DNA of 64,000 bases from Haematococcus lacustris (taxonomy: Eukaryota; Chlorophyta; Chlorophyceae; Chlamydomonadales; Haematococcaceae), in contig JASKMD010000030.1 of NCBI GenBank assembly GCA_030144725.1, forward strand, positions 6,471,617 to 6,535,616, given 5' to 3'. Made by a program: the position numbers and the translations under genes. Positions 34,730 through 44,757 of this stretch are shown here, piece after piece (the stretch's first letter is position 1; each line of letters starts with the position of its first letter). The notes beneath the pieces were generated by a model that made no database searches, was not told where the DNA came from, and saw only the letters and a program-made list of their open reading frames with translations.

Positions 34730-35460
34730 TGGGACAGGCTCTTTCTGATTAAACCGGCAAGTTCGCTCGCATGGCGAGGAGTCGGTACGGCGGTCTCGCC
34801 TAAGGGTTGAGCATGACTCGGTGCATTAGGAGGTACACGCACACCCTCACCATCGGGAGGTGCACTTATTGTCCATGTGCTGTCCATGTGTTGTCCATGT
34901 AGCCAGGCGTATCCTGTATCCCTATCCTGGGCCCCAGACCCTCCCAACTCTGTTAATGGCTTTTACACAACCTTGTCATGCATGTCCCGGTGCCGAGACG
35001 TGTGCGATAGGCGTAGCACCGTGCGGCATGCGATGACCGCTTAGTCTTCTATACGCCCGTAATGCCAGGAACCCCGTAAACGAAAAAGTGCGCCCACCAA
35101 TCAGCCGGTCGCTCTCACCACATCGCGCAGCGCAAGTCAGCTATGGGAGTGCTTCGCAATACCGTGGTGGACTCCTAGCGCTCTAAGGGCAAGTACAGCC
35201 GGCGCTTGTGATTCCTCCCGGCTCAATTAACCCGACAGTGTTTCCTGGATGTAGACGCGCACCCAGTTCTACTTCTGTGAATGCTTACTCGTTGATGGGC
35301 CTTACGCTTACATATACCTTCCATTTCAAGGTCAGCAGCCTACACCAAGCTTGCTATGTTGCTGTTGATGAGTATGCCATATGAAGGAGAGTGACCTGCC
35401 CTTGCTACCACTCTCAATGTAGACAAAGCATAGGTAACCAGGCAGTTATCCACTTCGTGC
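34730..35460. other. Upstream region of carboxypeptidase gene
   Basis: No supported coding exon. Should contain the carboxypeptidase promoter, but no TATA box was found close to 34729. Near 34908-34933 a CCTGTATCCCTATC motif recurs that is also present immediately outside the Fanzor-type element end at 59320-59339. Confidence 0.4.
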
Positions 35461-35469
35461 ATAGCTACC

Positions 35470-36540
35470 CCCATCACCATCTTTGGCTATTGTTGCAGGA
35501 GCCCTCTTACTAGCAACACCACCACCACCACTACCACCTCCACCACTACCTCCTAGCCTACCACCACCACCCAGCCCAGCCCTCCCACTCCCCCCCTCCC
35601 TCCACCCCCTCCTTGACATAGCAGCCCTCTCCCTACACTACCCAGCAGCCAAGAGCAAGCCCCCTCTCCCTGCTACAACCTGCTAGTAAGTTACTTTAAC
35701 GCAGCATCGCTTTGCCCAAACCTGCCCTGCCCTGCACCATGTGCCTACCACCACCCAATCCTAGTCTCTACACCCATGATGGCATCCTCAGCCTTCAGTC
35801 CCAGCCTTATAGTTACAGCCATAGAGTTATCCACCGTATGCATAGCTACACCCCTACACCACCATTGTTGCCAACTGTTGCAGGATTTACCCAATCTCAG
35901 CCGCTACCACCACCACCACGATCACCACCACCTCCTAGCCTGCCTCCACCTACCGCTCCAGCTCAGCCAGCCATCCTATGGGTGGTCTCAGCAAACGCAC
36001 CAAGGCCGGTAGGGCCAACCGTGCTCTGGGGCTTGCTCTTGCAGCAGCAGCTCAGCAACAACAAACTCTCATGTCTGCTGCCACAGAGGCAGCTGCTGCC
36101 ACAGAGGCAGCTGCTGCCACAGAGGCAGCTGCTGCCACAGAGGCAACTGCTGCCACAGAGGCAGCTGCTGACACTGAGGCAGAACTTGAAGAGGCCAGAT
36201 CTCAGCTTCGCTCATGCCAGAGTGTGAACATGCGCACCGCCACCGACCTCCAAGTGTGCCAAGAGCAATTGCACCGGTCCCAGCGCGCGCTGCAGCAGTC
36301 TGAGAACGAGGTGCTTGCCTTCACTTTGCTGCGGCCTTCACTTTGGCACAGTTGTGGGGCCTTGTTGCTGCGGCCTTCACTTTGGCACAGTTGTGGGGCT
36401 ACATCAACTTCTACAAGATCCCACCCAAGCACCGACCAGCCCAAAAGACCTTGTTGCAGAATCTTCGACGCTTTGTGAAGCAGCACATTGAGCAGCGTAC
36501 CAAAGCAGCTCTTTCCTCAGGCCCAGGGTGTGTTGCCTAA
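35470..36540 (+). pseudogene. Repeat-derived ORF with alanine/glutamate repeats, frameshifted
   Basis: No family recognised. A frame starting MGGLSKRTKAGRANRALG at 35978 continues into a block of 18-base repeats (36070-36180) coding AAATEA, then a coiled coil (ELEEARSQLRSCQ; LQVCQEQLHRSQRALQQSEN). A 38-base tandem duplication at 36324-36399 (two copies around CTGCGGCCTTCACTTTGGCA) shifts the frame. The downstream peptide that looks conserved (YINFYKIPPKHRP, FVKQHIEQRTKAAL; TAA at 36538-36540) is read in another frame. Two similar 5' blocks (TTATCCAC..GCATAGCTAC near 35447 and 35827) suggest an internal duplication as well. Most likely a decayed transposon-linked gene; function unknown. Confidence 0.4.
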
Positions 36541-37735
36541 GGTCACTCTCCCTTTTTGTAGTTATGTGATGCCTGGTGCTTGCTTGTGTAGCTTGGTCAA
36601 GCTATGGCAGCCATGTGCCATATTGTGTCATATTGTGTTGCGCCATGAGATGGTGCGATGTGGTGGCACGGCGGGGGAGTGCATTTGGACGTTGCAGTTG
36701 CCTGGGAAGGGTGCTTGCAGTCCCAACCAATGTGGTATGCACGTCGTGGCATGCATGACACAAATTGTCGTTAAAGCAAAGGCTCCTGCATGTTTACACA
36801 TCCTAGGCTGCCCCCGCCTCCCCTCCCTCTAACCATGCTAGTACAGGGACGTCTAAATGAGAGGGCAAGGGGTTTGGCAGTGGCACCTGGGCCACGGCAT
36901 TCTGGTAGAGGCAGCGCATGCAAGTGGTCAACGTAGATGTGAAAAGTGGTGTTGCCAGGGGGCTTTAGCTGTGGAGTGTAGAGGCCTTGCCTTGCCATGG
37001 GGTGCGAGTCGGGCCAGGTGGGAGGGCATGGTGAGCGAGGGAGTGCATTTGGTATTAGCACCGTGGACCGAACCACATGTCTCGGTGGCGATGTCCGAAA
37101 TCGCTTTAGCGACAGAACGAAGACTGTGCATCTGCACACATGCTCTAGCTACAACGAATACGGGGCGTAGACAGCGAAACGAGCAGAAAAGGCGTGAGTA
37201 TGAAGGGTCCCGCGGTCAGTTTGACTATCAGGCCAGATAGTCTACTGTAATCAAAGGTGAAGGGGGCACATAGTGTCTTGTTGAACCGTCTTACGCGTGA
37301 CAGCGCGAGCGACACAAATGACGAGTGAAAGGTAATCGATGCTAAGAAGTATGCAGCTGTCCTAATCGCAACATAAGTAGTGGTGTGGGTGCGTTAAAGA
37401 GGCATTTCAGCTTCTTAGGTTTCAAACTCGCGATTTCGGCCATCGCAACACAAAGCGCGACTGCACACATACTTGGGTTTGCGTCATCACAGCGTCATTA
37501 AGAAGGTCGAGGGTGGAGGAGGCGTGCATGGTGATATCTGCCCACAAAATGTATGCCAGGTTCACGCCCAGGTACTGCATCATGTACAAATTCAATAGAG
37601 CTGAGAACAGGCATTACGTGTAGCCAAGCGAGTCCTCTACACACTGGTGTGTTTCGATGCTCAATCGGCATCCTGAGCGAGAAATAAACCTCGTGTAAAG
37701 GACACACCCTCTTTTCAAGAGAGTTGGGAGGCTCT
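36541..37735. other. Region without a recognised gene
   Basis: Short frames only, with no splice-supported exon, RNA gene or recognisable repeat. Lies between the repeat-derived ORF and the Fanzor-type element remnant. Confidence 0.5.
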
Positions 37736-37740
37736 GACCT

Positions 37741-37866
37741 GGGGAGCCCCTACACTTCTCCACAACAGGTAGTGACTGGTGGTTCTATGTGTCCGCAACC
37801 TAGATGTGACCCCAGGTGCTCGAGCCCTACCCTAAGCATGCTCTCGCTCTCACACATCCCCTCTGT
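37741..37866 (-). ncRNA. Candidate Fanzor-element end / guide-RNA-like module, copy 1
   Basis: Noncoding segment downstream (on the minus strand) of the Fanzor-type remnant at 37867-38090. It shares three blocks in the same order with 59339-59467: a terminal hairpin with loop CCCCTACACTT (stem here 37740-37746 / 37758-37764, one mismatch); a second hairpin whose loop begins CCCTA (stem CGAG 37821-37824 / CTCG 37843-37846); and CACACATCCCC (37851-37861). Position and paired structure resemble the overlapping guide RNA and right end of TnpB/Fanzor transposons. Expression is not shown by sequence. Confidence 0.4.
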
Positions 37867-38090
37867 CATGTTTCTTTGCTTGTTTCATGGGACGTTACTA
37901 CTATGATACTACTGCTCCCGCTAGTGCCACAGCTGCCATTCCCGCAGCGCGCGCGCACGCGCACTGACTCTCGGCTTGGTCTGCCTTGCTTCGGCAAACT
38001 GATCAGCTCTCGTAGGCGCGGCCCGGGCCCGGCCGCACAGCGGCGAATGTTAAGCGCGGCTGACACGTCCCGGTCGTAGAACCTGGCCAT
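37867..38090 (-). pseudogene. Fanzor-like C-terminal remnant (RuvC-III motif)
   Basis: On the minus strand it reads MARFYDRDVSAALNIRRC, fitting the RuvC-III aspartate motif of TnpB/Fanzor, followed by AAGPGPRLREL. That tail parallels the remnant at 59522-59710 (NIRRIAAGPGRPREL). After about 45 residues the frame breaks relative to that copy. No zinc ribbon or earlier RuvC motif precedes it; upstream codons are closed by stops. Thus it is a 5'-truncated fragment, probably inactive. Confidence 0.5.
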
Positions 38091-38993
38091 ATGGCCCTAT
38101 AGCAAACTGTCGAGCACTGCCTGCATACTGCAAGCTTTTACCAAAGCCACAATCTCCTTAGCAATCCTCGCCTCGACCACAGCGGAGGCTACAACCGCGC
38201 CCGCCTCCACATCCGCAGTGGGTTGAGAGGCACCCCCTTCAGCAGGATATAGAACTCGCATTTCTTCACATGCCAAGAATTGCCCTTATGGCCTCCCTGT
38301 TCACCTGCTCCTCAGTTAGTTCTGGCTGAGCATCGAAGTCCTGGGCCACCTTGCTGGCCCGAGGCATTGAACCGGCACAGCAACTGATCACTTCGTGTAG
38401 CCAGGTGTACACGGACAGGCTAGCAATATGAACCGTTTCAGTAGTTGAGGACAACGCCCTTGTAAAAAAAACGTCCCAATGGTCAAGACCCCAGCAGGCT
38501 CATGGCTGACGGTTCAGGCGGCACAAGCTACAGTTGAGAAAGAGCTCCATGCATAGTCATGTAGAATCCAGACCTCATGGCCCCATGCACTTGCCTCACC
38601 TTGTGTAGGCACTGACATACATGACACCCAAGATTTCCTGTTCATGTTATGACTGGGTAGGCAGGCTGCCACTTCATAGAAGGTGGTGAGTGTCAATACA
38701 AAAATGTTATACATTAGTAAGCCATGCCATGTGGCCACTCAACAGGCATTCGGGCACTCGCAAAGGCTGACAGAACCACCCTTTGCATGAGGTGCATGCA
38801 CATGGCACCTCTATTCCAGCTGTGACCCCTGCATGGCCCTGGTTGCTCCATCTACACAGCTCCTGCCACCGCCTGGCAACCTACTCAGCCCCCTTGTCCC
38901 TCACTAGGGCCTCCATTTGAGGCCCCTGCTGGGGGCTTCCAGCCTGCAGCCTGCAGCCTCCTCAAACAGCCAGGGCAGCCAGGGTCAACCTAC
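38091..38993. other. Region without a recognised gene; contains repeat at 38927
   Basis: A 62-codon minus-strand frame (38266-38454) lacks an ATG start and domain. 38927-38985 is the second copy of the repeat at 29326. The remainder shows no recognisable feature. Confidence 0.45.
38927..38985 (+). repeat. Dispersed repeat (pair with 29326)
   Basis: Same sequence as 29326-29382 (GGGGGCTTCCAGCCTGCAGC core), with an extra CTGCAGC copy. It ends at the 3' boundary of the low-complexity gene. Confidence 0.65.
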
Positions 38994-41256
38994 TCAGTCA
39001 CTGTCTTCTGACATGATCAACCGCCTTCCCAGCCGGCTGCTGCTATGAGCCCCACCGCCCTGCAACGCCCCCATTCCTGCATGGGGCATGCCAGCAGTAC
39101 CACCTCTAGGCCCAGCCCCACTACTCAGGTCACTGCCCCTCCTGGCCGGAGGCTGTTGATGCACTGGGTAATGGTGTGCAGCTGGTCCCTGCTTGTGCCC
39201 ATAGCCCCCATGGTGAGCGTGGGGGTAGCCACTGTGTGGGAGGCCTGCCATATGGTGTGGATGGTACTGCTGCTGGGGTGGGGGCGGTGGGGGCGGTGGC
39301 AGCTGCTGCTGTTGCCGGCTCCAGCCATGGTGGTGAGGCTTGACCCCAGCATAGCTGCTGTGCATGTGGCTGTGGGCCTCCATGTGGCCTGGAGGGGGTC
39401 CTAGTGCTTGGTGCAGAGGCCCGGGACCCCCATTCATGTCACTGAAGCGACGTCGTACCATGCCCTGCCCCATGCCCTCCCCTGCCCCTCCCAGCCCCCC
39501 ACCACCCCCTGAAGTGGCACTGCTCTGGGACAAGTTCTCAACACGGACGCCGTGCACGAACTGAGGGCCCTGGGAGGTTGTGGGGGGAGGAGCAGAGGGC
39601 TGCGAGGGGCCAGGGGCCTGCTGTGGCCTAGCCTGGCCTGCCTGACCTACTCCCAGGCTGCCAGGCCCGTTGGGTGCGCCTTGCATCATGCTTGCATGGT
39701 TGTGGGGGTGCGGGGGGGGCTGCTGGGTGTAGTGTAGCTGGGGTGTGTGCATGGAAGCAGGTGGTGGCGGAGGTGGGGGGTACAGAATGGTCGACACGGC
39801 TGGAGCTGGCTGCTGCTGCTGCTGTTGGTGCTGCTGCTGGTGCTGCTGCTGTTGGTGTGTGAGGTGGCGGTGAGGCAGGGCGGGTGTGAAGCCAGTGGCC
39901 CCTGGTGGCCTGCGTGCCACAGGACCCTGCTGAGCCTGCTCCCACTGCTGACCCTGCTCCAGCGGCTGCTCCGCCGACCCAGTGCTTGCCGCCCCATGTG
40001 GGGCTGGCTGGCTGCTATCCCTGCTGGTCACAGCCCCCTGCTGCCCTGTGCCTGACCGAGGGTCCCTGGCAGCCTGCAGCCCCGTGACCACAGCCTGGCT
40101 TGCTGACACTGTGGGGTGGAGCTGAGGCGGCGGGGGCAGCCTCGCCCCTTCTGCTGCAGGCAGGGTGGCTGCAGGTGCAGTCCCTGGAGGAGTCCTAGCG
40201 CTGNNNNNNNNNNNNNNNNNNNNNNNNNNNNNNNNNNNNNNNNNNNNNNNNNNNNNNNNNNNNNNNNNNNNNNNNNNNNNNNNNNNNNNNNNNNNNNNNN
40301 NNNNNNNNNNNNNNNNNNNNNNNNNNNNNNNNNNNNNNNNNNNNNNNNNNNNNNNNNNNNNNNNNNNNNNNNNNNNNNNNNNNNNNNNNNNNNNNNNNNN
40401 NNNNNNNNNNNNNNNNNNNNNNNNNNNNNNNNNNNNNNNNNNNNNNNNNNNNNNNNNNNNNNNNNNNNNNNNNNNNNNNNNNNNNNNNNNNNNNNNNNNN
40501 NNNNNNNNNNNNNNNNNNNNNNNNNNNNNNNNNNNNNNNNNNNNNNNNNNNNNNNNNNNNNNNNNNNNNNNNNNNNNNNNNNNNNNNNNNNNNNNNNNNN
40601 NNNNNNNNNNNNNNNNNNNNNNNNNNNNNNNNNNNNNNNNNNNNNNNNNNNNNNNNNNNNNNNNNNNNNNNNNNNNNNNNNNNNNNNNNNNNNNNNNNNN
40701 NNNACTTCTCGAAGGGGCCTCGCCGCCCTCACGCCCATTGCTTCCTGGGCCAGCACTACGCTTCTCTCTCTCGCGGGATTCCCGCAGCTCTCGCTCTTTT
40801 GCGGCCAACTGAGCTTGCAGCGCCTCCACAGTCTTTTGCAGGTCCTCGGGACAACCTCCCGTCTCCATTGCCACTCGCGCAGAATCTACCTCCCCCGATG
40901 GGTTCATTGACAGTCCTGTACCGCAGAAGGGTATCCAGGCTCACGGCAGCCTCTCCTCACAACCGTACACCAACGTCGCTTCTCAAAGCTTTACCCGCAA
41001 GCTTAGCGCACAACTCCTCCGCTTCTTTCCACAGCCGGCGCACTACACCCAATTCCAAGCGTTGCTCAGGCGAATGCGGGAACTCGACCGCACTTCCACA
41101 CGCCAACCAATAACCACGGACGTCCTCTGACGCTAGGCTCGGGCAGAAACGCGCTAGACGGACCCAGTCGGGTTCGGCACCATCGGTCGGAAACCACTGT
41201 TGCGTTCGTGGCAATGGTGTTCCAAGTGTGCCTACACAGATCAGGGCGTAGTCCAT
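38994..41256 (-). CDS. Q/H/P-rich low-complexity protein with N-terminal coiled coil (gap inside)
   Basis: No family recognised. Exon 1 (about 41256-40995) codes for an acidic helical region (EQRLELGVVRRLWKEAEELCAKLAG). Its end (phase 1, donor G|GTAAAG) joins in frame to an exon starting at 40915, which continues MNPSGEVDSARVAME and a coiled coil (LQKTVEALQAQLAAKERELR). The 500-base N gap follows. After it comes a long, Pro/Gln/His-rich disordered segment with Q runs and HH repeats, ending LGRRLIMSEDSD. Composition resembles scaffold or RNA-granule proteins, but that is only an analogy. The start is uncertain: either the ATG at 41256 or an upstream exon. Confidence 0.6.
40204..40703. other. 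Assembly gap (500 N)
   Basis: Exactly 500 N inside the coding region of the low-complexity gene. The true length, and whether the reading frame is kept, are unknown. Confidence 0.98.
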
Positions 41257-41300
41257 CTGCCTGGGTATCGAACCCAGCCTCAGAACACCTCACCACTCAC
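41230..41300 (-). repeat. tRNA-like T-arm / Pol III B-box sequence (possible SINE)
   Basis: On the minus strand CTGGGTTCGATACCCAG forms a perfect 5-bp T stem with a 7-base loop and matches the B-box consensus GGTTCGANNCC. The expected matching acceptor strand is not found at tRNA distance, so this is not a full tRNA. A tRNA-derived SINE fragment is the simplest explanation. It overlaps the presumed 5' end of the low-complexity gene. Confidence 0.35.
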
Positions 41301-41387
41301 ACATTTCTCACAGGGGACTTGTCATGTCACTTGAGACCTTTCAGATATTCGACCGCATGCGATCTTACTCAGCATGGTCACGTAACA

Positions 41388-42380
41388 AGGCCCGTGCAGC
41401 TCACCGAAGCGAAGCTAGCGGGCTGCTCGGGCTGACGTGCACCTGTGCCGGGGCGGGCGGGGGTGCTGGGAGATAGGGTCGCGTTGTGCCGGAAATGGCC
41501 TGCTTAGTGGGGCTGTGATCAGAGAACAGCTATCGCGCTCAGCGGCCCTGCGGCATGGACGGGCTGAATTATTTGAATTTCGGTGGGGCGCAGGACCCCC
41601 CTTTGACATGTGTTCTAGTGCTGCTGATATGCTTGAGAGTGCTGGTATGGTTTTTGGGCTGTCCTTGCACCACAACAGCGTGCAACTCGTGTCTCGTCAC
41701 CCCATGTCAGTTTTTTACTTTCTTGACAATTTTTCAGAGTCCAACCAGGACGTCAAATGATAAACTGCCAGTTCTGTGCTGCTCCTTGTGTGGGCTTCAA
41801 ACGTCTAATCAGGACAGAAGCGCGATGTCATCATGTGTGGGCCGTTTCATGAGTGGGCGGTCAACTTTTTTCCCAGCTCAGTTTCTACATGTTTTTGACC
41901 AATTATTGCTGCGCGTGGTTGCTCGGAAGTCACAGGCATCAATGATCAGAGCATCCTGTGCAACCTGCAATTTCGCAACTTGGCAGCAACTTGCACATGG
42001 CACAGGTTCATCAGCAATCCGCCGTCGCGGTCACGCCCCCAGCTTGGGAGATGGTATCGATGCGTGTTGGGACGCAGCAGCACTGTCGCGTGCTGACCTG
42101 AAAATTTGAATTGTCCGTCGCGGGTTGGGGCCAGCCACCCGGCAAATCGTTGGGGCTGGCTGCACTCTAGTTAGGCCATAAGCAGCTCATCGCACCAATC
42201 GGCGGCCTCATCCGTGCAGAAATGAGTAAGAAAGGTATCTCTTGAGCCACGGGGGTGCAGCCAATGGCGGGGGTGACCTTGTACTTCTTGTCGTCCACCA
42301 TCCCATCCACCCACCCATCAGCCGCCTGGCCCTTGCACCTGTCCCAGCCCGGGTCCTGGTCTTAGGCCCAGTGCCTGCTA
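41388..42380. repeat. Dispersed ~0.9-kb repeat, copy A
   Basis: Collinear with 59968-60760. Shared blocks include GCTAGCGGGCTG, GGGAGATAGGGTCGCGTTGT, TATTTGAATTTC, GCTTGAGAGTGCTGGTATGG, CAGGCATCAATGATCA and CCACGGGGGTGCAGCCAATG, separated by small indels. Minus-strand frames in the two copies are related but broken. Copy B lies directly next to a Fanzor-type remnant. Probably a degenerate transposable element. Confidence 0.8.
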
Positions 42381-42512
42381 AAGCTAGCCGTGAACATTGA
42401 ATCAATTTACACTCTTCCCAGGGCGAAGGGCATCAATCAAATGAAGGGCATCAACTCCTGAACCCCCATGCTACACCAAAGTAAAGCACGAGTTGTGCAC
42501 ACTTCCTACCTA

Positions 42513-42610
42513 ATGCACACTTCTGCTCAGCCTTCTGGTGTGTGTCTGTTGCCACAGCCGTAGTAGCTCCAACCACACACATCCCCTTTGTTAGCGGTAA
42601 CATATTTTAT
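42513..42610 (-). repeat. Third copy of Fanzor-type 3' module (partial)
   Basis: Contains ACACACATCCCCTTTGT (42575-42591), identical over 17 bases to 59451-59467, and GGTGTGTGTC (42538-42547), parallel to 59375-59384. The hairpin between them is not preserved. No Fanzor coding sequence follows, so this is a stripped remnant. Confidence 0.45.
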
Positions 42611-43040
42611 GTTGTTGGGATTGTCTTGAGCTGTAGCAATCAGGTGGCCCGAACTAACAGAAAGTGACAGGCTCCGATTAAATACTCTTTCCCGACCCAA
42701 AACAAACATTGTTTACTCTTCCTTGATGCAAATGTTGCAGCGAAACACTGTTTTCTGTTCATGTATACACTCCGGACAGCCATCCCTTGCATACCATGTC
42801 AATCCTCCGTGAAACACACACATCTTGTTCAGGTCATCAAGTCAAGCCACCCGGTCACCAAGTCAAAGCCACTATGCAAGGGCACTGTCACGATGCAACA
42901 AGTCACCGTCTGGACTAGATAGGGCACTGAACCTCCCCATGAAGTCATGGTGCTCTTGTGGTTGCTCACAGTGCTGAAATAACTCTTCATCCTCCTCTAA
43001 ACACTCAAACTTGCCCTAACAGTCGCCCCATGCCGCAGCC
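42611..43040. other. Region without a recognised gene
   Basis: AT-richer than its surroundings, with GTCAAGCCACCCGGTCACCAAGTCAA short repeats around 42838-42870 only. No exon recognised. Confidence 0.4.
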
Positions 43041-43760
43041 TTGGCCAAGGCCCCGACCTCCGTGCCCGCCTCGAAGCAATACCCCGCTACCTCTCTTACA
43101 CCAACATGGTGGACCACGTCGCATTCGGCAACATCCCCACGCTTCTCTTCGCTGGTAGGCTCAAGAAGTCAGTGTCCCTGGCCCGGGCAAGGGTTCTAGT
43201 AGGTATCAACGACCACCAACGCAAGTTTGGGGTGAGGGGGCTTGGTGGTGAGCACCAACCAGCGTGGTGCAGCGGCTGTGCACCTATGTACACCGCATGG
43301 TGTGCGGGCTGGAGGTCAGCTGGCTGGTGGGGGAGGGTGGGGTGGTGGTGACTGAAGCCATGCAGGCTGAGGTGGCTTTGCAATGGGGCCTGCTCACCTC
43401 AGCCTGCATGGCTGGAGTCACCACCACCCCACCCTCCCGCAGCAGCCAGCTGACGTCAAGGCCGCACACCATTCAGCGCACATAGGTGCACTGCCGCTTG
43501 GGCCACGCTGGCAGGTGCCCACCACCTAGCCCCCTCACCCCAAACCTGCGCTGGCGCTCGTTTGTACCCACCATGACCTTTGCCCCGGCCAATGGCACTA
43601 ACTTCTTGAGCCTGCAAGCGAAGAGGTGCGTGAGAATGTTGTTGAAAGCTGTCTGTAGCGGCTCACCGACGTGGTCCACCATGTTGCTGTCAGAGAGGTA
43701 GCGTGGGACTGCTTCGAGGCAGGCGCGGAGGTCTAGATGCGCAGCCAGCACGGCAGCGAC
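43041..43760. repeat. Inverted duplication of a gene segment (tail-to-tail palindrome)
   Basis: Plus strand 43044-43378 and minus strand 43751-43395 encode the same protein segment. Both read RLEAIPRYLS/CLEAVPRYLS, NMVDHV, GRLKK/CRLKK, VLVGIND/VMVGTNE, QR(K/R)FGVRGLGG and MVCGLEVSWL/MVCGLDVSWL. The copies meet near 43385 with a spacer of about 20 bases. Divergence between arms is mostly silent or small indels, so the duplication is old or was once under constraint. The protein family is not recognised. Confidence 0.8.
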
Positions 43761-44200
43761 TGCTGCGCTCGGCCGAGTGTTCTCGCCGTCTCCGGGCAGG
43801 CCGCGTCACAGCTGCGGGAACAAATTCACTTCAGGTCCGGGATAGCTGCCTGGGAAACTAGGATGTCCGTGTACACGGGCTGGCCTTGCTCGTCAAGCTG
43901 GTCGGCTGCGTGCAGTGTAAACAAGTCCCGCACGAAAAAACCCAGCAGCAGGCTGCCGAGCACTGCCCGCTCGCTGCAGGCCTTCACTCGTGCCAGCACA
44001 ACGAAGCTTACATTTTCGGCCATGAAATGTATTGTTCCACACGCGGGCAGCGCGGGCCTCTCCGGAAGCCTTCCTTCTGCGCTGTGCCTCGGTGAGTTCC
44101 TCGTCCTGTAGTGTCTCGTCGCGTTCGAATATGTCGAAGCCGGGTCCTCCGGTTCTGGCCTAGGCCCACCCACGCCGGTTCGTCTCTTCTTCCTCGCCAT
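43761..44200 (-). pseudogene. Hypothetical gene fragment upstream of inverted duplication
   Basis: An ATG at 44200 opens MARKKRRTG. Two overlapping minus-strand frames each look coding for part of the way: FDIFERDETLQDEELTEAQRRR in one, and LFTLHAADQLDEQGQPVYTD then SQAAIPDLK in the other. That pattern fits an indel-broken gene. It probably continued into the right arm of the inverted duplication (43751-43395). Family unknown. Confidence 0.4.
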
Positions 44201-44757
44201 AAACTGTAGCAACGCGAGGCAGCTACAAAGGCTGGGAATTTCATGTTTGTCAACAAATGTCTACACATGCTTACACATGTCCAAACTCCAAACACATGTC
44301 CAAACACATCCAAAACAAGCAGCAGCCATTCAAGTCTCTGTCCAGCAGCAGTAGGGCTTGACAGTCGCGCTGGCCCGCTGCGCTGCTAGTTTATAGCTGC
44401 GTTGTCACGAGTGCTAGCTTAATGGAAAACGGCTGGCACGGCACTCGTACGAAGAACACCCTGCCCTCTGCCCAGCAGCCATACGAGGCTGGCGGCTCGG
44501 CGGTGTAAACCACTATTCACAACACAAACAAAAACAATACCCTGCCTACTGCCCACTCAATAGCCTGGCACTGGCACTGCCTGGCATTGAACGTATTTGA
44601 GAAAACCATTTGCGCTCGCTAGCCATCACTTCGCCTGCTCATGCTCACATAGCATGGGTGCAGACTTGTTTACCTACCGTAGCAGGGCACACAGATGAGC
44701 ACACAGTCGGCATCACGCCTTACCTCAGGCCTTGCATGCCATGACTACTACGACTAA
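44201..44757. other. Region without a recognised gene
   Basis: No supported exon. ACACATG motifs are repeated at 44255-44310, and a CTGCCTACTGCCCA-like low-complexity stretch lies near 44540. Confidence 0.4.

Noticed and set aside
41230..41300. Functional tRNA gene
   Set aside because: Only the T-arm is present; no acceptor-stem partner or anticodon arm at the proper distance.
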